Source: Fumia xinanensis (lineage in GTDB: Bacteria > Bacillota > Clostridia > Oscillospirales > Ruminococcaceae). From it: a stretch of 64,000 nucleotides of DNA. The DNA lies in the NCBI RefSeq assembly GCF_014384905.1, contig NZ_JACRSV010000001.1:744001-808000 (forward strand), in the 5' to 3' direction. Under the pieces are notes generated by a model. The model saw only the letters and a list, made by a program, of their open reading frames with translations, did no database searches and was not told the DNA's origin. Shown here piece after piece: positions 1 through 7,990 of this stretch. The stretch's first letter is position 1, and every line of letters begins with the position of its first letter. Position numbers and translations under genes: made by a program.

Positions 1-192
1 TTTTTTACTGCGACGAATTATAGCTGGGTGGTTGCCAGCGGTATCCTTAATATTTTGGCAGCGATTGCTTTTATCGTCGTTCCTCTCGCATCCACGGTGG
101 TGCTAAATTATATTGTCGCTGCATACCTCTTTGTAGGCGGAATAACATTGTTTATCGAGGCAGTGTCGATAAAAAGCTTTAAAGTAAAGTAA
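1..192 (+). CDS. DUF308/HdeD-like membrane protein, 3' end only
   Basis: An open frame runs from the first base to a TAA at 190-192 and gives 63 residues of a C-terminus. It holds two hydrophobic segments separated by a short turn (WVVASGILNILAAIAF and an Ala/Val/Gly-rich helix), then a short basic tail. Short paired helices with Gly and a final acidic-basic tail are typical of the HdeD/DUF308 membrane family. The start and most of the protein lie outside the window, so the family call is an inference from about one third of the protein. Confidence 0.5.
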   Translation, partial: FFTATNYSWVVASGILNILAAIAFIVVPLASTVVLNYIVAAYLFVGGITLFIEAVSIKSFKVK

Positions 193-272
193 AAAGCTCA
201 CAAAAGACAGGCCTCTGCAACAAACTGCTTCAGAGTCTGTTTTGATATACAGAAGTGTTATATATAAAAAAT

Positions 273-309
273 GCTGGGGGCCGCGGTGACATTAACCGCG
301 GCCCCCAGC
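273..309 (-). terminator. Perfect 15-bp GC hairpin, minus-strand terminator
   Basis: Positions 273-287 and 295-309 are perfectly complementary over 15 bp with a 7-nt loop. On the minus strand the stem is followed at once by a run of T (ATTTTTTAT), the form of an intrinsic terminator. On the plus strand no T run follows. No minus-strand gene lies just upstream of it; what does lie there is the CRISPR-like repeat at 339-368. Confidence 0.7.
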
Positions 310-338
310 TGTGCTGAAATATAACACATATCTTCTAA

Positions 339-368
339 ATTTCAACCCACGCATCATTTTTATGCGAC
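339..368 (-). repeat. Single CRISPR-repeat-like sequence (type I-C style)
   Basis: Read on the minus strand this 30-nt stretch starts GTCGCAT and ends ATGCGTGGGTTGAAAT. It has a small stem (CGCAT/ATGCG at 350-354 and 362-366). Type I-C repeats typically begin GTCGC, carry a short palindrome and end in a GTGGATTGAAAT-like tail, so the match covers both ends and the stem. Only one copy is visible, followed on the same strand by about 29 nt and then the strong terminator at 273-309. No cas gene is present in the window. Confidence 0.4.
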
Positions 369-429
369 AGTTGCTACTATAGCATAATTAAGTGAAAATT
401 GCAACTAAAAAATATTTTTTAAGAAGATA

Positions 430-458
430 TTGTTTAAATTATAGTTGTGTGCTATACT
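430..458 (+). promoter_or_regulatory. Sigma-A-type promoter for the gene at 501
   Basis: TTGTTT at 430-435 and TATACT at 453-458 are separated by 17 nt, within a very AT-rich stretch. The distance to the start codon at 501 leaves a short leader. Confidence 0.6.
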
Positions 459-500
459 TGTACAAATTGACACAGCGACAGTAGAAAGGATGAAGATGAC

Positions 501-797
501 ATGAAAAGAAAGAATAGCGGGATGCTCGTAAAGAAGATCAAAATGAAGCCAGGATGCTTGCACTCCAACAGCTTATCGGATATTCAGGAGATTTTTTTGA
601 CCGGCTGCCTGGACGAGCGGTTTTATTTTTCTGGGACGATTTGCGGAATTGTCAAGACAAATCCTGGTTCTGTTCAGGTGGACATTGAATCCTTTCCTGA
701 TGTGATGGCCGTTTCAGATGCAAATGGCCGCGAATATATTTGTTCACAGCCTGATGATTCAGGGGTGGATTTTTTGCTGCGTTTGCCCCGGGAATAA
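501..797 (+). CDS. Hypothetical 98-residue protein
   Basis: A 98-residue soluble protein of unknown function. The start ATG at 501 is preceded by GAAAGGATGAAG, a moderate ribosome site. The first 15 residues are very basic (MKRKNSG, KKIKMK), and the rest is mixed acidic and hydrophobic with a likely beta pattern (FYFSGTICGIVKTNPGSVQVDIES). I do not recognise a family. It is a monocistronic unit: its own promoter lies at 430-458 and a terminator follows 12 nt after the stop. Confidence 0.75.
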   Translation: MKRKNSGMLVKKIKMKPGCLHSNSLSDIQEIFLTGCLDERFYFSGTICGIVKTNPGSVQVDIESFPDVMAVSDANGREYICSQPDDSGVDFLLRLPRE

Positions 798-808
798 CGG
801 ATAAACAG

Positions 809-840
809 AAAAAGACGGGATTTTGTCCCGTCTTTTTTTA
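809..840 (+). terminator. Intrinsic terminator after the 98-aa gene
   Basis: AAGACGGGA (812-820) pairs with TCCCGTCTT (826-834), followed by a seven-T run. Confidence 0.9.
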
Positions 841-905
841 TGTGCTGAGAGCAGGTTGCCCATAAAACGGATGGCTTAAGGGGCGATGTTTGGTGCGGGC
901 GCTCT

Positions 906-933
906 TTGCAAAGCGGCACTTTTATGGTACAAT
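906..933 (+). promoter_or_regulatory. Promoter for the CLC gene
   Basis: TTGCAA at 906-911 and TACAAT at 928-933 with a 16-nt spacer, 58 nt ahead of the start codon. Confidence 0.55.
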
Positions 934-991
934 TGGTTTGTTCATCATATAGATACAAATTGTTTGCAAATAAAACGCTGGAGGGAAGAAA

Positions 992-2575
992 ATGGCGCAG
1001 AACCATTCCATTTCAAAGACACTGGAGCGGTTTCGCAGCTTTCGGTACACCCTGGTGCTGGAAGGGGTGGCCGTGGGCGCTCTGAGCGGATTCGTCATCG
1101 TACTGTTCCGGCTAATTCTGGAACACGCCGATATGCTGCTTAAAGGGGCGCTTGAATACGGGAAGGAGAACGCCTGGTTTATTCCGGTATGGCTTTGCAT
1201 CTTGGCAGCGTTTTCCTATCTGGTTTACCGGCTCGTCAAATGGGAGCCGATGATTTCCGGCAGCGGCATCCCCCAGGTGGAAGGGGAGATGGAAGGAAAG
1301 CTGAGCCAGAATTGGTGGAAAGTGCTGGTTGCCAAATGCGCCGGCGGCATCCTGTCCATTGGAAGCGGGCTGTCCCTCGGCCGGGAGGGTCCCAGCATCC
1401 AGCTGGGCGCCATGGCGGCCAAGGGATTTTCCCGCCTGACGAAACGGATCAAGACGGAAGAGCGGCTTTTGATGACCTGCGGGGCAAGTGCCGGGCTCGC
1501 AGCAGCCTTCAACGCGCCTTTTGCAGGTGTTCTGTTCAGCTTGGAGGAAGTCCATAAAAATTTTTCGCCAGAGGTACTGCTCTCTACCATGGCGTCGTCC
1601 ATTACAGCGGACTTTATCGCCCGAAACGTCTTTGGGCTGGCGCCGGTATTCTCCTTTCATGTACCTCAAATGATGCCGCTGTCCCAGTACGGCCATGTGA
1701 TTTTTCTGGGAATCCTCCTGGGGTTGTTGGGCGTTGTATACAACCTATTTATAGGCGCCTCGCAGAAGCTATATGCCAAAATCAAGTGGGAGCCACTGAG
1801 GTTGCTGATTCCGTTTGTCTGCGCTGGGGCGCTGGGGTTTACGCTGCCTGAGGTATTGGGCGGCGGGCATCCGCTGGCGCTGAAAATTGCTGAAGGAAAG
1901 TTCGCGCTCTCGATGTTATGCTTGATTTTCGCTGTAAAATTTCTATTTTCCATGGTGAGCTTTGGATCCGGGGCACCGGGGGGCATATTTCTGCCTTTGC
2001 TCGTCATGGGAGCCATGATTGGGAGCGTCTATTACGGAGGAGTAGGGGCTGTGAATCTGGTGCCCGACGGACTGCTCAGCAATTTTCTCATTCTGGGCAT
2101 GGCGGGCTATTTTTCCGCCATCGTGCGTGCGCCCATCACCGGCATCATCCTCATCAGCGAGATGACGGGGTCCTTTAACCACCTGCTGACCCTCACCATC
2201 GTGTCTCTGTTCGCCTACCTGGTCCCCGATCTGCTCAAATGCCGACCGATTTACGATTCGCTGCTCCGGCGGCTGCTCGAAAAGCAGAAACCTGGAGCAC
2301 AGCCGGAGCCTACCGGAGAAAAGGTGCTCATCGACTGCGTGATTTCCCACGGTTCCGCAGCGGAAAACCGGACGGTGGCGGACGTCGTTTGGCCGGAGCA
2401 CTGCCTGGTGGTGTCGGTGATGCGCGGGGAAGAGGAGCTGGTGCCCAAGGGGAACACTGCTTTACGGGCAGGAGACCGAATCATCCTTCTCTGTGATGAA
2501 AATTTTGCTTCCGAGACTCATCTGACGCTGGAACACCAGTGCCGTATGGTGCGGTTGGAGCAAGAAGGCCGGTAG
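992..2575 (+). CDS. clcA: CLC-family chloride/proton antiporter with TrkA-C domain
   Basis: A 527-residue membrane protein of the voltage-gated chloride channel (CLC) family. Three selectivity-filter motifs are readable: GSGIPQ near residue 90, GREGPS near residue 130 with the gating glutamate, and GSGAPGGIF near residue 328. After about ten hydrophobic helices, residues 440-520 form a cytoplasmic RCK/TrkA-C-like domain ending GDRIILLCDE, as in many Firmicutes CLC antiporters. Family members exchange two chloride ions for one proton. The start ATG follows CTGGAGGGAAG. Downstream, two small membrane-protein genes are closely spaced and may be co-transcribed. Confidence 0.93.
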   Translation: MAQNHSISKTLERFRSFRYTLVLEGVAVGALSGFVIVLFRLILEHADMLLKGALEYGKENAWFIPVWLCILAAFSYLVYRLVKWEPMISGSGIPQVEGEMEGKLSQNWWKVLVAKCAGGILSIGSGLSLGREGPSIQLGAMAAKGFSRLTKRIKTEERLLMTCGASAGLAAAFNAPFAGVLFSLEEVHKNFSPEVLLSTMASSITADFIARNVFGLAPVFSFHVPQMMPLSQYGHVIFLGILLGLLGVVYNLFIGASQKLYAKIKWEPLRLLIPFVCAGALGFTLPEVLGGGHPLALKIAEGKFALSMLCLIFAVKFLFSMVSFGSGAPGGIFLPLLVMGAMIGSVYYGGVGAVNLVPDGLLSNFLILGMAGYFSAIVRAPITGIILISEMTGSFNHLLTLTIVSLFAYLVPDLLKCRPIYDSLLRRLLEKQKPGAQPEPTGEKVLIDCVISHGSAAENRTVADVVWPEHCLVVSVMRGEEELVPKGNTALRAGDRIILLCDENFASETHLTLEHQCRMVRLEQEGR

Positions 2576-2609
2576 TAGAGTTGCTGAAATACGACAGGAG
2601 GAAAATAAC

Positions 2610-3311
2610 TTGGGAACGGAAGTCATTGCCGCCCGCGCCATGAACGGGCTTTATATCATCCTTGATATCCTATTTTTGCTGTTCTTGCTGGGGACGCTTC
2701 TTTGGACCAGGCGGTTTCAGGCGGCCATTGTAGGACTGTTGGGCGGAATTCTCTATTTTATCGTGGATTACGGCGGATTTTACTGTCTCTTACAAACCAG
2801 GGTGGTAAATGGGGCCGATCCGCTGTGGTTTTTGCTCTGGCTCTCCATGAGCTACGGATTTACGAACTTCGTCTGGATTTGGCTGTGGCTGGACCGAGAC
2901 AAACGGGCGCTGGAGTGGTCACTGCTCATCGTTTCCGGCTGGCTGACGACAGCTTTGCTCAGCCAAAATTTCGGAGCAGGGTTTCCGGCCATCTCTATCT
3001 CCCGTGGCACCGCCGATTACCATGGCATTATGGCGCTGATGCTTTTTGTGGGATACGCCATCCTCTGTATACACAATATCCGCAGAGGCCCGAAGGAAAA
3101 AATCGACATCAAGTGGATTCTCGCCACCGGCGTCTTAGTACAGTTCGGGTGGGAGTTTGTGTTGCTCATTACAGGAATTCGAAACGTGAGCCTACAGACT
3201 CTTCTGGTCAACTCCCTGCTGGAGACCAATATGGGACTTCCGTATCTATACTTTATCCACCGGACGGTGAACCGCCGATGGCGGGAGGATTTGACCCGAA
3301 TATCGACATAA
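2610..3311 (+). CDS. Seven-helix hypothetical membrane protein
   Basis: A 233-residue protein with about seven predicted hydrophobic helices, rich in Trp, Leu and Phe (FVWIWLWLDRDKR, MALMLFVGYAILCIHNIRR). No family was recognised. It begins with TTG; the site is fixed by AGGAGG about 9 nt upstream, and no better ATG exists before residue 11. It sits 34 nt after the CLC gene and 14 nt before a DUF1275 gene in the same direction, which suggests a small membrane-protein operon. Function unknown; the context gives no substrate. Confidence 0.8.
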   Translation: MGTEVIAARAMNGLYIILDILFLLFLLGTLLWTRRFQAAIVGLLGGILYFIVDYGGFYCLLQTRVVNGADPLWFLLWLSMSYGFTNFVWIWLWLDRDKRALEWSLLIVSGWLTTALLSQNFGAGFPAISISRGTADYHGIMALMLFVGYAILCIHNIRRGPKEKIDIKWILATGVLVQFGWEFVLLITGIRNVSLQTLLVNSLLETNMGLPYLYFIHRTVNRRWREDLTRIST

Positions 3312-3325
3312 TCGGAGAGATTTTT

Positions 3326-4024
3326 ATGAAAAAAATCAAAGGACAGATGTCAGAATCTTTTCTGCTGGGCTCCATGCTGGCGATAGTGGGAGGATTTTTA
3401 GACGCCTACACTTATCTTCTGCGGGGTGGCGTTTTTGCAAACGCCCAGACTGGCAACATGGTTCTGCTGGGCGTCAGCGCGGTGGAGGGGCATTTTTTAA
3501 AGGCGCTTTATTACCTGATTCCCATCGGGGCCTTTGCCTTGGGGGTCGTTGCGGCGGAGGCGGTGCGGTATCGGTTCCGAAACCATCCCCGTATCCACTG
3601 GCGGCAGATCGTGGTGGCGGCGGAGTTTTTTCTCCTGCTGGGAGCGGCTTTTGTGCCTCAAGGGGATTTCGACGTAGCGGTGAATATTGCCGTTTCCTTT
3701 ATGTGTGCCATGCAGGTGGAGAGCTTCCGTAAGGTTAACGGCAACGCTTTTGCCTCCACTATGTGTACCGGAAACCTCCGCAGTGCCACCGAGCGGCTTT
3801 GGCGCTATCATCTGACCGGCGATCAGTCTGAGCGTGACAGGGGCGTTCAATACCTGCTTATTATCCTCTTTTTTATTGTTGGGGCGGCGGCTGGGTCGTG
3901 GCTTTCCGGACTCTGGGGAGTGAAGGCGGTTTTATTTTGCTGTGTGCTACTGGCAGTGGCCTTCGGGGTGATGTTTGTCAAGGAGGATGTGCCGGGGATC
4001 GAAGAAGAGCGGAAAAAAGGATAG
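3326..4024 (+). CDS. YoaK/DUF1275 family membrane protein
   Basis: A 232-residue protein of the DUF1275 (YoaK) family. The diagnostic beginning is visible: GSMLAIVGGFLDAYTYL near residue 14, then GVFANAQTGNMVLL, a conserved signature of this family. A second conserved block is AMQVESFRK with an MCTGNLRSA motif. Five to six hydrophobic helices follow, with an acidic/basic tail. The ATG at 3326 has GGAGAG about 7 nt upstream. The same frame is open far upstream, but that part lies over the previous gene and is not coding. The family's molecular function is not established. Confidence 0.9.
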   Translation: MKKIKGQMSESFLLGSMLAIVGGFLDAYTYLLRGGVFANAQTGNMVLLGVSAVEGHFLKALYYLIPIGAFALGVVAAEAVRYRFRNHPRIHWRQIVVAAEFFLLLGAAFVPQGDFDVAVNIAVSFMCAMQVESFRKVNGNAFASTMCTGNLRSATERLWRYHLTGDQSERDRGVQYLLIILFFIVGAAAGSWLSGLWGVKAVLFCCVLLAVAFGVMFVKEDVPGIEEERKKG

Positions 4025-4083
4025 AGTTGTACCGCCGGGGATTTGCCCCGCGGACAATGGAGGAACGATGATGAAACTCTGTA

Positions 4084-4131
4084 TTGACAAAGCTCCATGC
4101 AAGGTCTGATGTGGACGAACTCGCATGGAGC
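4084..4131 (+). promoter_or_regulatory. TTGACA plus inverted repeat ahead of the MFS gene
   Basis: A consensus -35 hexamer TTGACA (4084-4089) is followed by a 9-bp inverted repeat, GCTCCATGC (4092-4100) and GCATGGAGC (4123-4131). No good -10 is visible at 16-19 nt. The repeat may be an operator or a leader hairpin for the efflux gene at 4201. The rest of 4025-4200 holds nothing else that I can support. Confidence 0.3.
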
Positions 4132-4200
4132 ATTGAATTAATTTCGTCCCAAAAGGACTTTGCATTTTTATTTCATTAAATAAAAAGGAGCAAAGTCATC

Positions 4201-5505
4201 ATGAATTCATTGAAAACAACCGTCAAAGAGCTCCACAGCTTTTTGATTTTGTGGCTGACCCAGTCTTTTTCCTCCTTGGGCAGCTCCATGACCAATTTTG
4301 CCTTGGTGATTTGGTCGTATCAGCAGCAGGGCTCTGCTTTGCAGACCGCTATGCTCTCCATCTGTTCCTACGCGCCCTATATTGTCATGAGCATTTTTGC
4401 GGGGGTGTTGAGCGACCGGTGGAGCAAAAAAGCCACCATGCTGGTCTGCGACAGCTTCGCGGCGGCTTGCACCGTTTCTGTGCTTTTGCTGCTGCAAACC
4501 GGCCATCTGGAGGTGTGGCATCTTTACTGTCTAAACGCTTTAAACGGACTGATGAACACCTTTCAGCAGCCTGCGGCCGACGTGACGACCAGCATCCTCA
4601 CCCCCAAAAAGCATTTTCAAAAGGTGGGTGGGCTCCGCTCGTTTTCGAGTTCCTTGCAGACGGTGCTGACTCCGGTGCTGGCGACGGCGCTGTTGGCTTT
4701 TACGGGTATCCAGACGGTGATCGTCTTCGACCTGCTGACATTCGGTGCGGCTTTCGTGTCGTTGCTATTTTTCGTAAAGATACCGGAGAAAGCCGGGGGA
4801 GGGAGTCAGCGCGAACCGGTGCTGCGCTCGGCTAAAAGCGGCCTTCAGTACCTGAAGCATAACCGGGGTATTCTCGATTTGATTCTGTTTTTGGCGGCCA
4901 TCAATCTGACGGCATCGGTTTACAACGCAGCTCTGCCTGCCATGGTTTTGTCCCGGCAGGGAGGAGGCGAGACGGCGCTGGGCATCGTCAATACCGTCAC
5001 AGGGATCGCCATGCTTATTGGAAGCATCCTTGTTTCGGTGCTGCCCGCCCCGAAAAGCCGGGTGCGGACCATCTGCAATGCACTGCTTTTTTCGATGAGT
5101 ACCGAAAATTTCTTTCTGGCGCTGGGTAAGGGGCTTCCTCTTTGGTGTGCCGGCGCGGTTTTAGGCTGGATTGCCATCCCTATTATGAGCGCCAACATGG
5201 ACGTGGTGCTCAGAAGCACCATTCCGATTGAAATGCAGGGACGGGTCTATTCTGCCCGCAATACGCTGCAGTTTTTTACCATTCCCATCGGTTATCTCCT
5301 GGGGGGATTATTGGTGGACAACGTGATGGAGCCTTTTATGGCCACTCAAATCGGAGGACCGCTGACAGCGCTTTTCGGTAGCGGAAAAGGTGCCGGTGCG
5401 GCATTTTTGTTCTTTATTCTCGGGCTAATGGGAATTGTGACCTGTCTTGTCTTTCGGAAGGATTCCCATATCTGGCAGCTGGAAAAAGAGAACGATTTAC
5501 AATGA
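4201..5505 (+). CDS. MFS transporter, macrolide-efflux-like
   Basis: A 434-residue major facilitator with twelve hydrophobic segments. The N-terminal half carries the loop 2-3 motif GVLSDRWSKK near residue 66, the MFS motif A variant with Asp and basic residues. The second half has PIEMQGRVYSARNTLQFFTIPIGY, seen in the MFS_3 branch that includes Mef-like macrolide pumps and enterobactin exporters. The ATG follows AAAGGAGCAAAG by a suitable distance. It ends just before a bidirectional terminator shared with the opposing S1 gene. The transported compound cannot be told from sequence. Confidence 0.88.
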   Translation: MNSLKTTVKELHSFLILWLTQSFSSLGSSMTNFALVIWSYQQQGSALQTAMLSICSYAPYIVMSIFAGVLSDRWSKKATMLVCDSFAAACTVSVLLLLQTGHLEVWHLYCLNALNGLMNTFQQPAADVTTSILTPKKHFQKVGGLRSFSSSLQTVLTPVLATALLAFTGIQTVIVFDLLTFGAAFVSLLFFVKIPEKAGGGSQREPVLRSAKSGLQYLKHNRGILDLILFLAAINLTASVYNAALPAMVLSRQGGGETALGIVNTVTGIAMLIGSILVSVLPAPKSRVRTICNALLFSMSTENFFLALGKGLPLWCAGAVLGWIAIPIMSANMDVVLRSTIPIEMQGRVYSARNTLQFFTIPIGYLLGGLLVDNVMEPFMATQIGGPLTALFGSGKGAGAAFLFFILGLMGIVTCLVFRKDSHIWQLEKENDLQ

Positions 5506-5547
5506 CCACCAGGAAGCTGATTTGGGCATGTCTCAAGGGCTATGACG

Positions 5548-5582
5548 AAAAAAGACGGACTGTAACTCAGTCCGTCTTTTGC
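5548..5582. terminator. Bidirectional terminator between convergent genes
   Basis: AAAAGACGGACTG pairs with CAGTCCGTCTTTT; an A run on the left and a T run on the right let it work in both directions. It separates the MFS gene from the minus-strand S1-domain gene. Confidence 0.9.
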
Positions 5583-5585
5583 TGT

Positions 5586-6509
5586 TTATTCGTCAAATAC
5601 CGTTTCGATGAGCTTTTCACTCTGGACGGGGGAGTAAATCCAATGGGAAAGGTGTCCTTTATCTATGTAGTAGCGGAGGGGCGGCAGGGGTATCTCCTCG
5701 TCAAAGGCGTCTACGATGATGAGCTTTACCTTCATTTTGTCAGGGATCATGCTTTTGATGTAGACACTGGCCTGCTGGCCCGGGTGGACTCCGGCTTTCA
5801 GCTCAGCGAGTCCCGCAAGATTGGGGGCGAGCTCGACAAAGATGCCGTAGTCCTCCACTGAGCGGATGACACCGCTGACGGTTTCGCCGGGTTCGTACTG
5901 GGAAACGTTTTCCTCCCAGGTGCCGAGAAGCTCTTTATGAGTGAGCGAAATGCGGTTTCCTTCGATGCTTTTTACTACGGCCCGGATGTTCTCACCCACG
6001 TAAAACCGGTCTTTGGGGTGGGAGATCCTCGAGACTGAGATCATGTCAATGGGAATGAGAGAGACGATGCCGCATCCGATGTCCACAAAGGCACCAAACT
6101 GCTCTAAGTGAGTCACCCGGGCGGGGATGATGTCGCCGGGCCGGAGATTCGCGAGGAATTTTTCCTGGCACTCCAGCTGAGCTTTTCTCCGAGAGAGGAC
6201 GGCCACCGTTTTGCCGTAACAGTCCCGCTCAAAAGCAGTGATTTTGAAGCAGACCGGCTTGTTGACCCGCGAGATAATGGCAATGTCCCGGGTGGTGCCC
6301 TCGGCGATGCCGATGGCGGCTTCTTCCCGGGGAATGACCCCTTTGATGACGCCTAAATCGACAATAAGATTATGGCTTCCCTCGCAGACCACTGCCCGGG
6401 CTTCCAGCGTCCGTGACTCTGCCATTGCCTCATACAGGGTGTTCAGATTTTCAAAATAGCGTTTGTTTTCTTCGCTTTCACAAAGCAGCCCTTCCGGCAG
6501 AAATTTCAT
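5586..6509 (-). CDS. S1 RNA-binding domain protein (ribosomal S1-like)
   Basis: A 307-residue soluble protein built of S1 (OB-fold) RNA-binding units. Residues about 35-105 resemble the first domain of ribosomal protein S1 homologues. A clear second S1 unit has GDIIPARVTHLEQFGAFVDIG near residue 124, and a third has GETVSGVIRSVEDYGIFVEL near residue 208. Clostridial genomes often carry such a short S1-like protein in place of the long proteobacterial S1. I place the start at the ATG at 6509 because GAGGTG lies 7 nt upstream; an in-frame ATG at 6587 has no ribosome site. It likely binds mRNA or ribosomes. Confidence 0.88.
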   Translation of the reverse strand: MKFLPEGLLCESEENKRYFENLNTLYEAMAESRTLEARAVVCEGSHNLIVDLGVIKGVIPREEAAIGIAEGTTRDIAIISRVNKPVCFKITAFERDCYGKTVAVLSRRKAQLECQEKFLANLRPGDIIPARVTHLEQFGAFVDIGCGIVSLIPIDMISVSRISHPKDRFYVGENIRAVVKSIEGNRISLTHKELLGTWEENVSQYEPGETVSGVIRSVEDYGIFVELAPNLAGLAELKAGVHPGQQASVYIKSMIPDKMKVKLIIVDAFDEEIPLPPLRYYIDKGHLSHWIYSPVQSEKLIETVFDE

Positions 6510-6805
6510 ACTCAGCACCTCATCTTTTATCCCTTGCAGATAAAATTCCTTTCTTTGATGTTCATTTTTTACATCGGGACAATGCATATGGCTTTTCTTT
6601 TCATCTTATGCAAGCGAAAATTCATCGTTCTTTGACCGCTTGCGCCGTTTTGTGCAAGCGCCGCCTGAAAGTGAGGCAATCGCATCCTCTCCAGTTGAAT
6701 TTCGCATCAGCGTTACATCCTATGAAAAAATTGGAAAGATTATGCGGAGTGTCGTCAGGGGGAACGGCGTGTTTCAAAAAAACTTCTTAAGCAATAGGAA
6801 ACGGC
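6510..6805. other. Intergenic region, no gene supported
   Basis: The divergent gap between the S1 gene and the gene at 6899. A 63-codon plus-strand frame (6640-6831) lacks a ribosome site and recognisable features. Apart from the promoter described next I see no structure here. Confidence 0.4.
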
Positions 6806-6834
6806 TTGACCGACGAAGTCAAACATGCTAGTAT
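6806..6834 (+). promoter_or_regulatory. Promoter for the PNPOx-like gene
   Basis: TTGACC (6806-6811) and TAGTAT (6829-6834) with a 17-nt spacer. Confidence 0.6.
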
Positions 6835-6898
6835 GAAAGGCATAATTCATGGACTCAATCAAATGTTTATAACTCTTTAAAAAGGAGGGGAACCGACC

Positions 6899-7342
6899 GT
6901 GGAAGAAAACATATCATTGGAGGCGCGGAAAATCATGACGGAACGTTTTGGCCATGATGCGCTGCTTTCAATTGCGACTGTAGATGAGGGCAAGCCATAT
7001 GTTCGGATTGTCAACAGCTATTATGAAAATGGGGCGTTTTACACGGTAACTCACAGGCTGACCAACAAGATGAAGCATATCGCGAAGAACCCTGTGGTGG
7101 CGGTTTGCGGGGAATGGTTTACAGGGCACGGCATCGGGCAAAACCTAGGCTGCGTTTGTGATAAGCGCAATGAGAAGCTCGCCCAAAAGCTGAGAGCCGT
7201 GTTTTTTGAATGGTACGGCAGCGGCCATACGGATGAAAGCGACCCAAACACTTGTATCCTGCGAATTCAGCTGACGGATGGCGTTCTTTTTCAAAATGGA
7301 AGGAAATATGAGATTGATTTTGCTGTCGATGAAGCAAAATGA
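6899..7342 (+). CDS. Pyridoxamine 5'-phosphate oxidase-like flavin-binding protein
   Basis: A 147-residue protein of the split-barrel flavin-binding (PNPOx-like) fold. The opening RKIMTERFGHDALLSIATVDEGKPYVRIVN matches the usual strand pair in which the cofactor phosphate is held, and NKMKHIAKNPVVAVCGEWF follows the KxxxixxnPxVal pattern of these proteins. It uses a GTG start, set by AAGGAGGGG about 8 nt upstream. Monocistronic, with its own promoter and terminator. The specific substrate (flavin, F420 or haem) cannot be deduced. Confidence 0.82.
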   Translation: MEENISLEARKIMTERFGHDALLSIATVDEGKPYVRIVNSYYENGAFYTVTHRLTNKMKHIAKNPVVAVCGEWFTGHGIGQNLGCVCDKRNEKLAQKLRAVFFEWYGSGHTDESDPNTCILRIQLTDGVLFQNGRKYEIDFAVDEAK

Positions 7343-7373
7343 GAACGGCGTGTACGCGGTGCTGATAAACTGA

Positions 7374-7410
7374 ACAGGGAGGCCGCTTTTAGACGGCCTC
7401 CCTGTTTTTC
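7374..7410 (+). terminator. Intrinsic terminator
   Basis: ACAGGGAGGCCG (7374-7385) pairs perfectly with CGGCCTCCCTGT (7394-7405), followed by T5. Confidence 0.9.
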
Positions 7411-7422
7411 CAAAAAGAATTC

Positions 7423-7836
7423 TTAATCTATTTTTAGTTGGCATTCGCTGCAAATTTTGTCGTGCATGGAAATGATTCCTCCGCATTTCGGACAGCTGTA
7501 TCTTTCTTTCTGTTTTTCCATGAACGACTTGACACCATGACGCTTTACAAACTCGCTGTTTCCGATCAGGCTTGTCTGGTATCTCATATTATAACTTTTT
7601 TCCAGGTTATCGATCAGCTTGCAGGGGAAGCTGGAGCATTGATAACAATGCGTCACTCCTTTGCTTTTGACACAATTTTTTATCCTGCATTTACGACAGT
7701 GTTCGGGTTTGCCCACATCGCTGATCAAGCAGCCGGGACAGGGATTTTTATGAAAGCAATGCCGGTAGCAGACCTTGCAGTTCATTCCACAGGGAGCAAA
7801 TAAATTGATTTCAATAGCGTCTTTTGGCATTTGCAT
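7423..7836 (-). CDS. DUF3795-type cysteine-rich protein with C-terminal zinc ribbon
   Basis: A 137-residue protein with 16 cysteines. The N-terminal part (APCGMNCKVCYRHCF, then CPGC, CRKCRIKNC, CYQCSSFPC) matches the DUF3795 pattern of clustered Cys pairs. The C-terminus adds CPKCGG...CSEC, a separate zinc ribbon. Metal binding is very likely; the biological role is unknown. The ATG is preceded by TAGGAGGGATAAAA, a strong ribosome site. It stands alone between two terminator-like structures. Confidence 0.82.
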   Translation of the reverse strand: MQMPKDAIEINLFAPCGMNCKVCYRHCFHKNPCPGCLISDVGKPEHCRKCRIKNCVKSKGVTHCYQCSSFPCKLIDNLEKSYNMRYQTSLIGNSEFVKRHGVKSFMEKQKERYSCPKCGGIISMHDKICSECQLKID

Positions 7837-7990
7837 TTTTATCCCTCCTATTAGGTTCCCTTAATCGTTTTAAAGGACAGAGACAGGGCGGCCTTCTTGG
7901 ACGTCAGCCGCCTTTTGATCGGATAAAGCGGGTGCTTTAATGCGCCTGGAACCAAGAAAGAAGACCTTTTTATTGCGCAGTGAGTGAGTA

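Noticed and set aside
2702..3325. Possible long N-terminal extension of the DUF1275 protein (440 residues)
   Set aside because: It overlaps the membrane-protein gene at 2610 in another frame. The DUF1275 family begins at about 3326, where a ribosome site exists.
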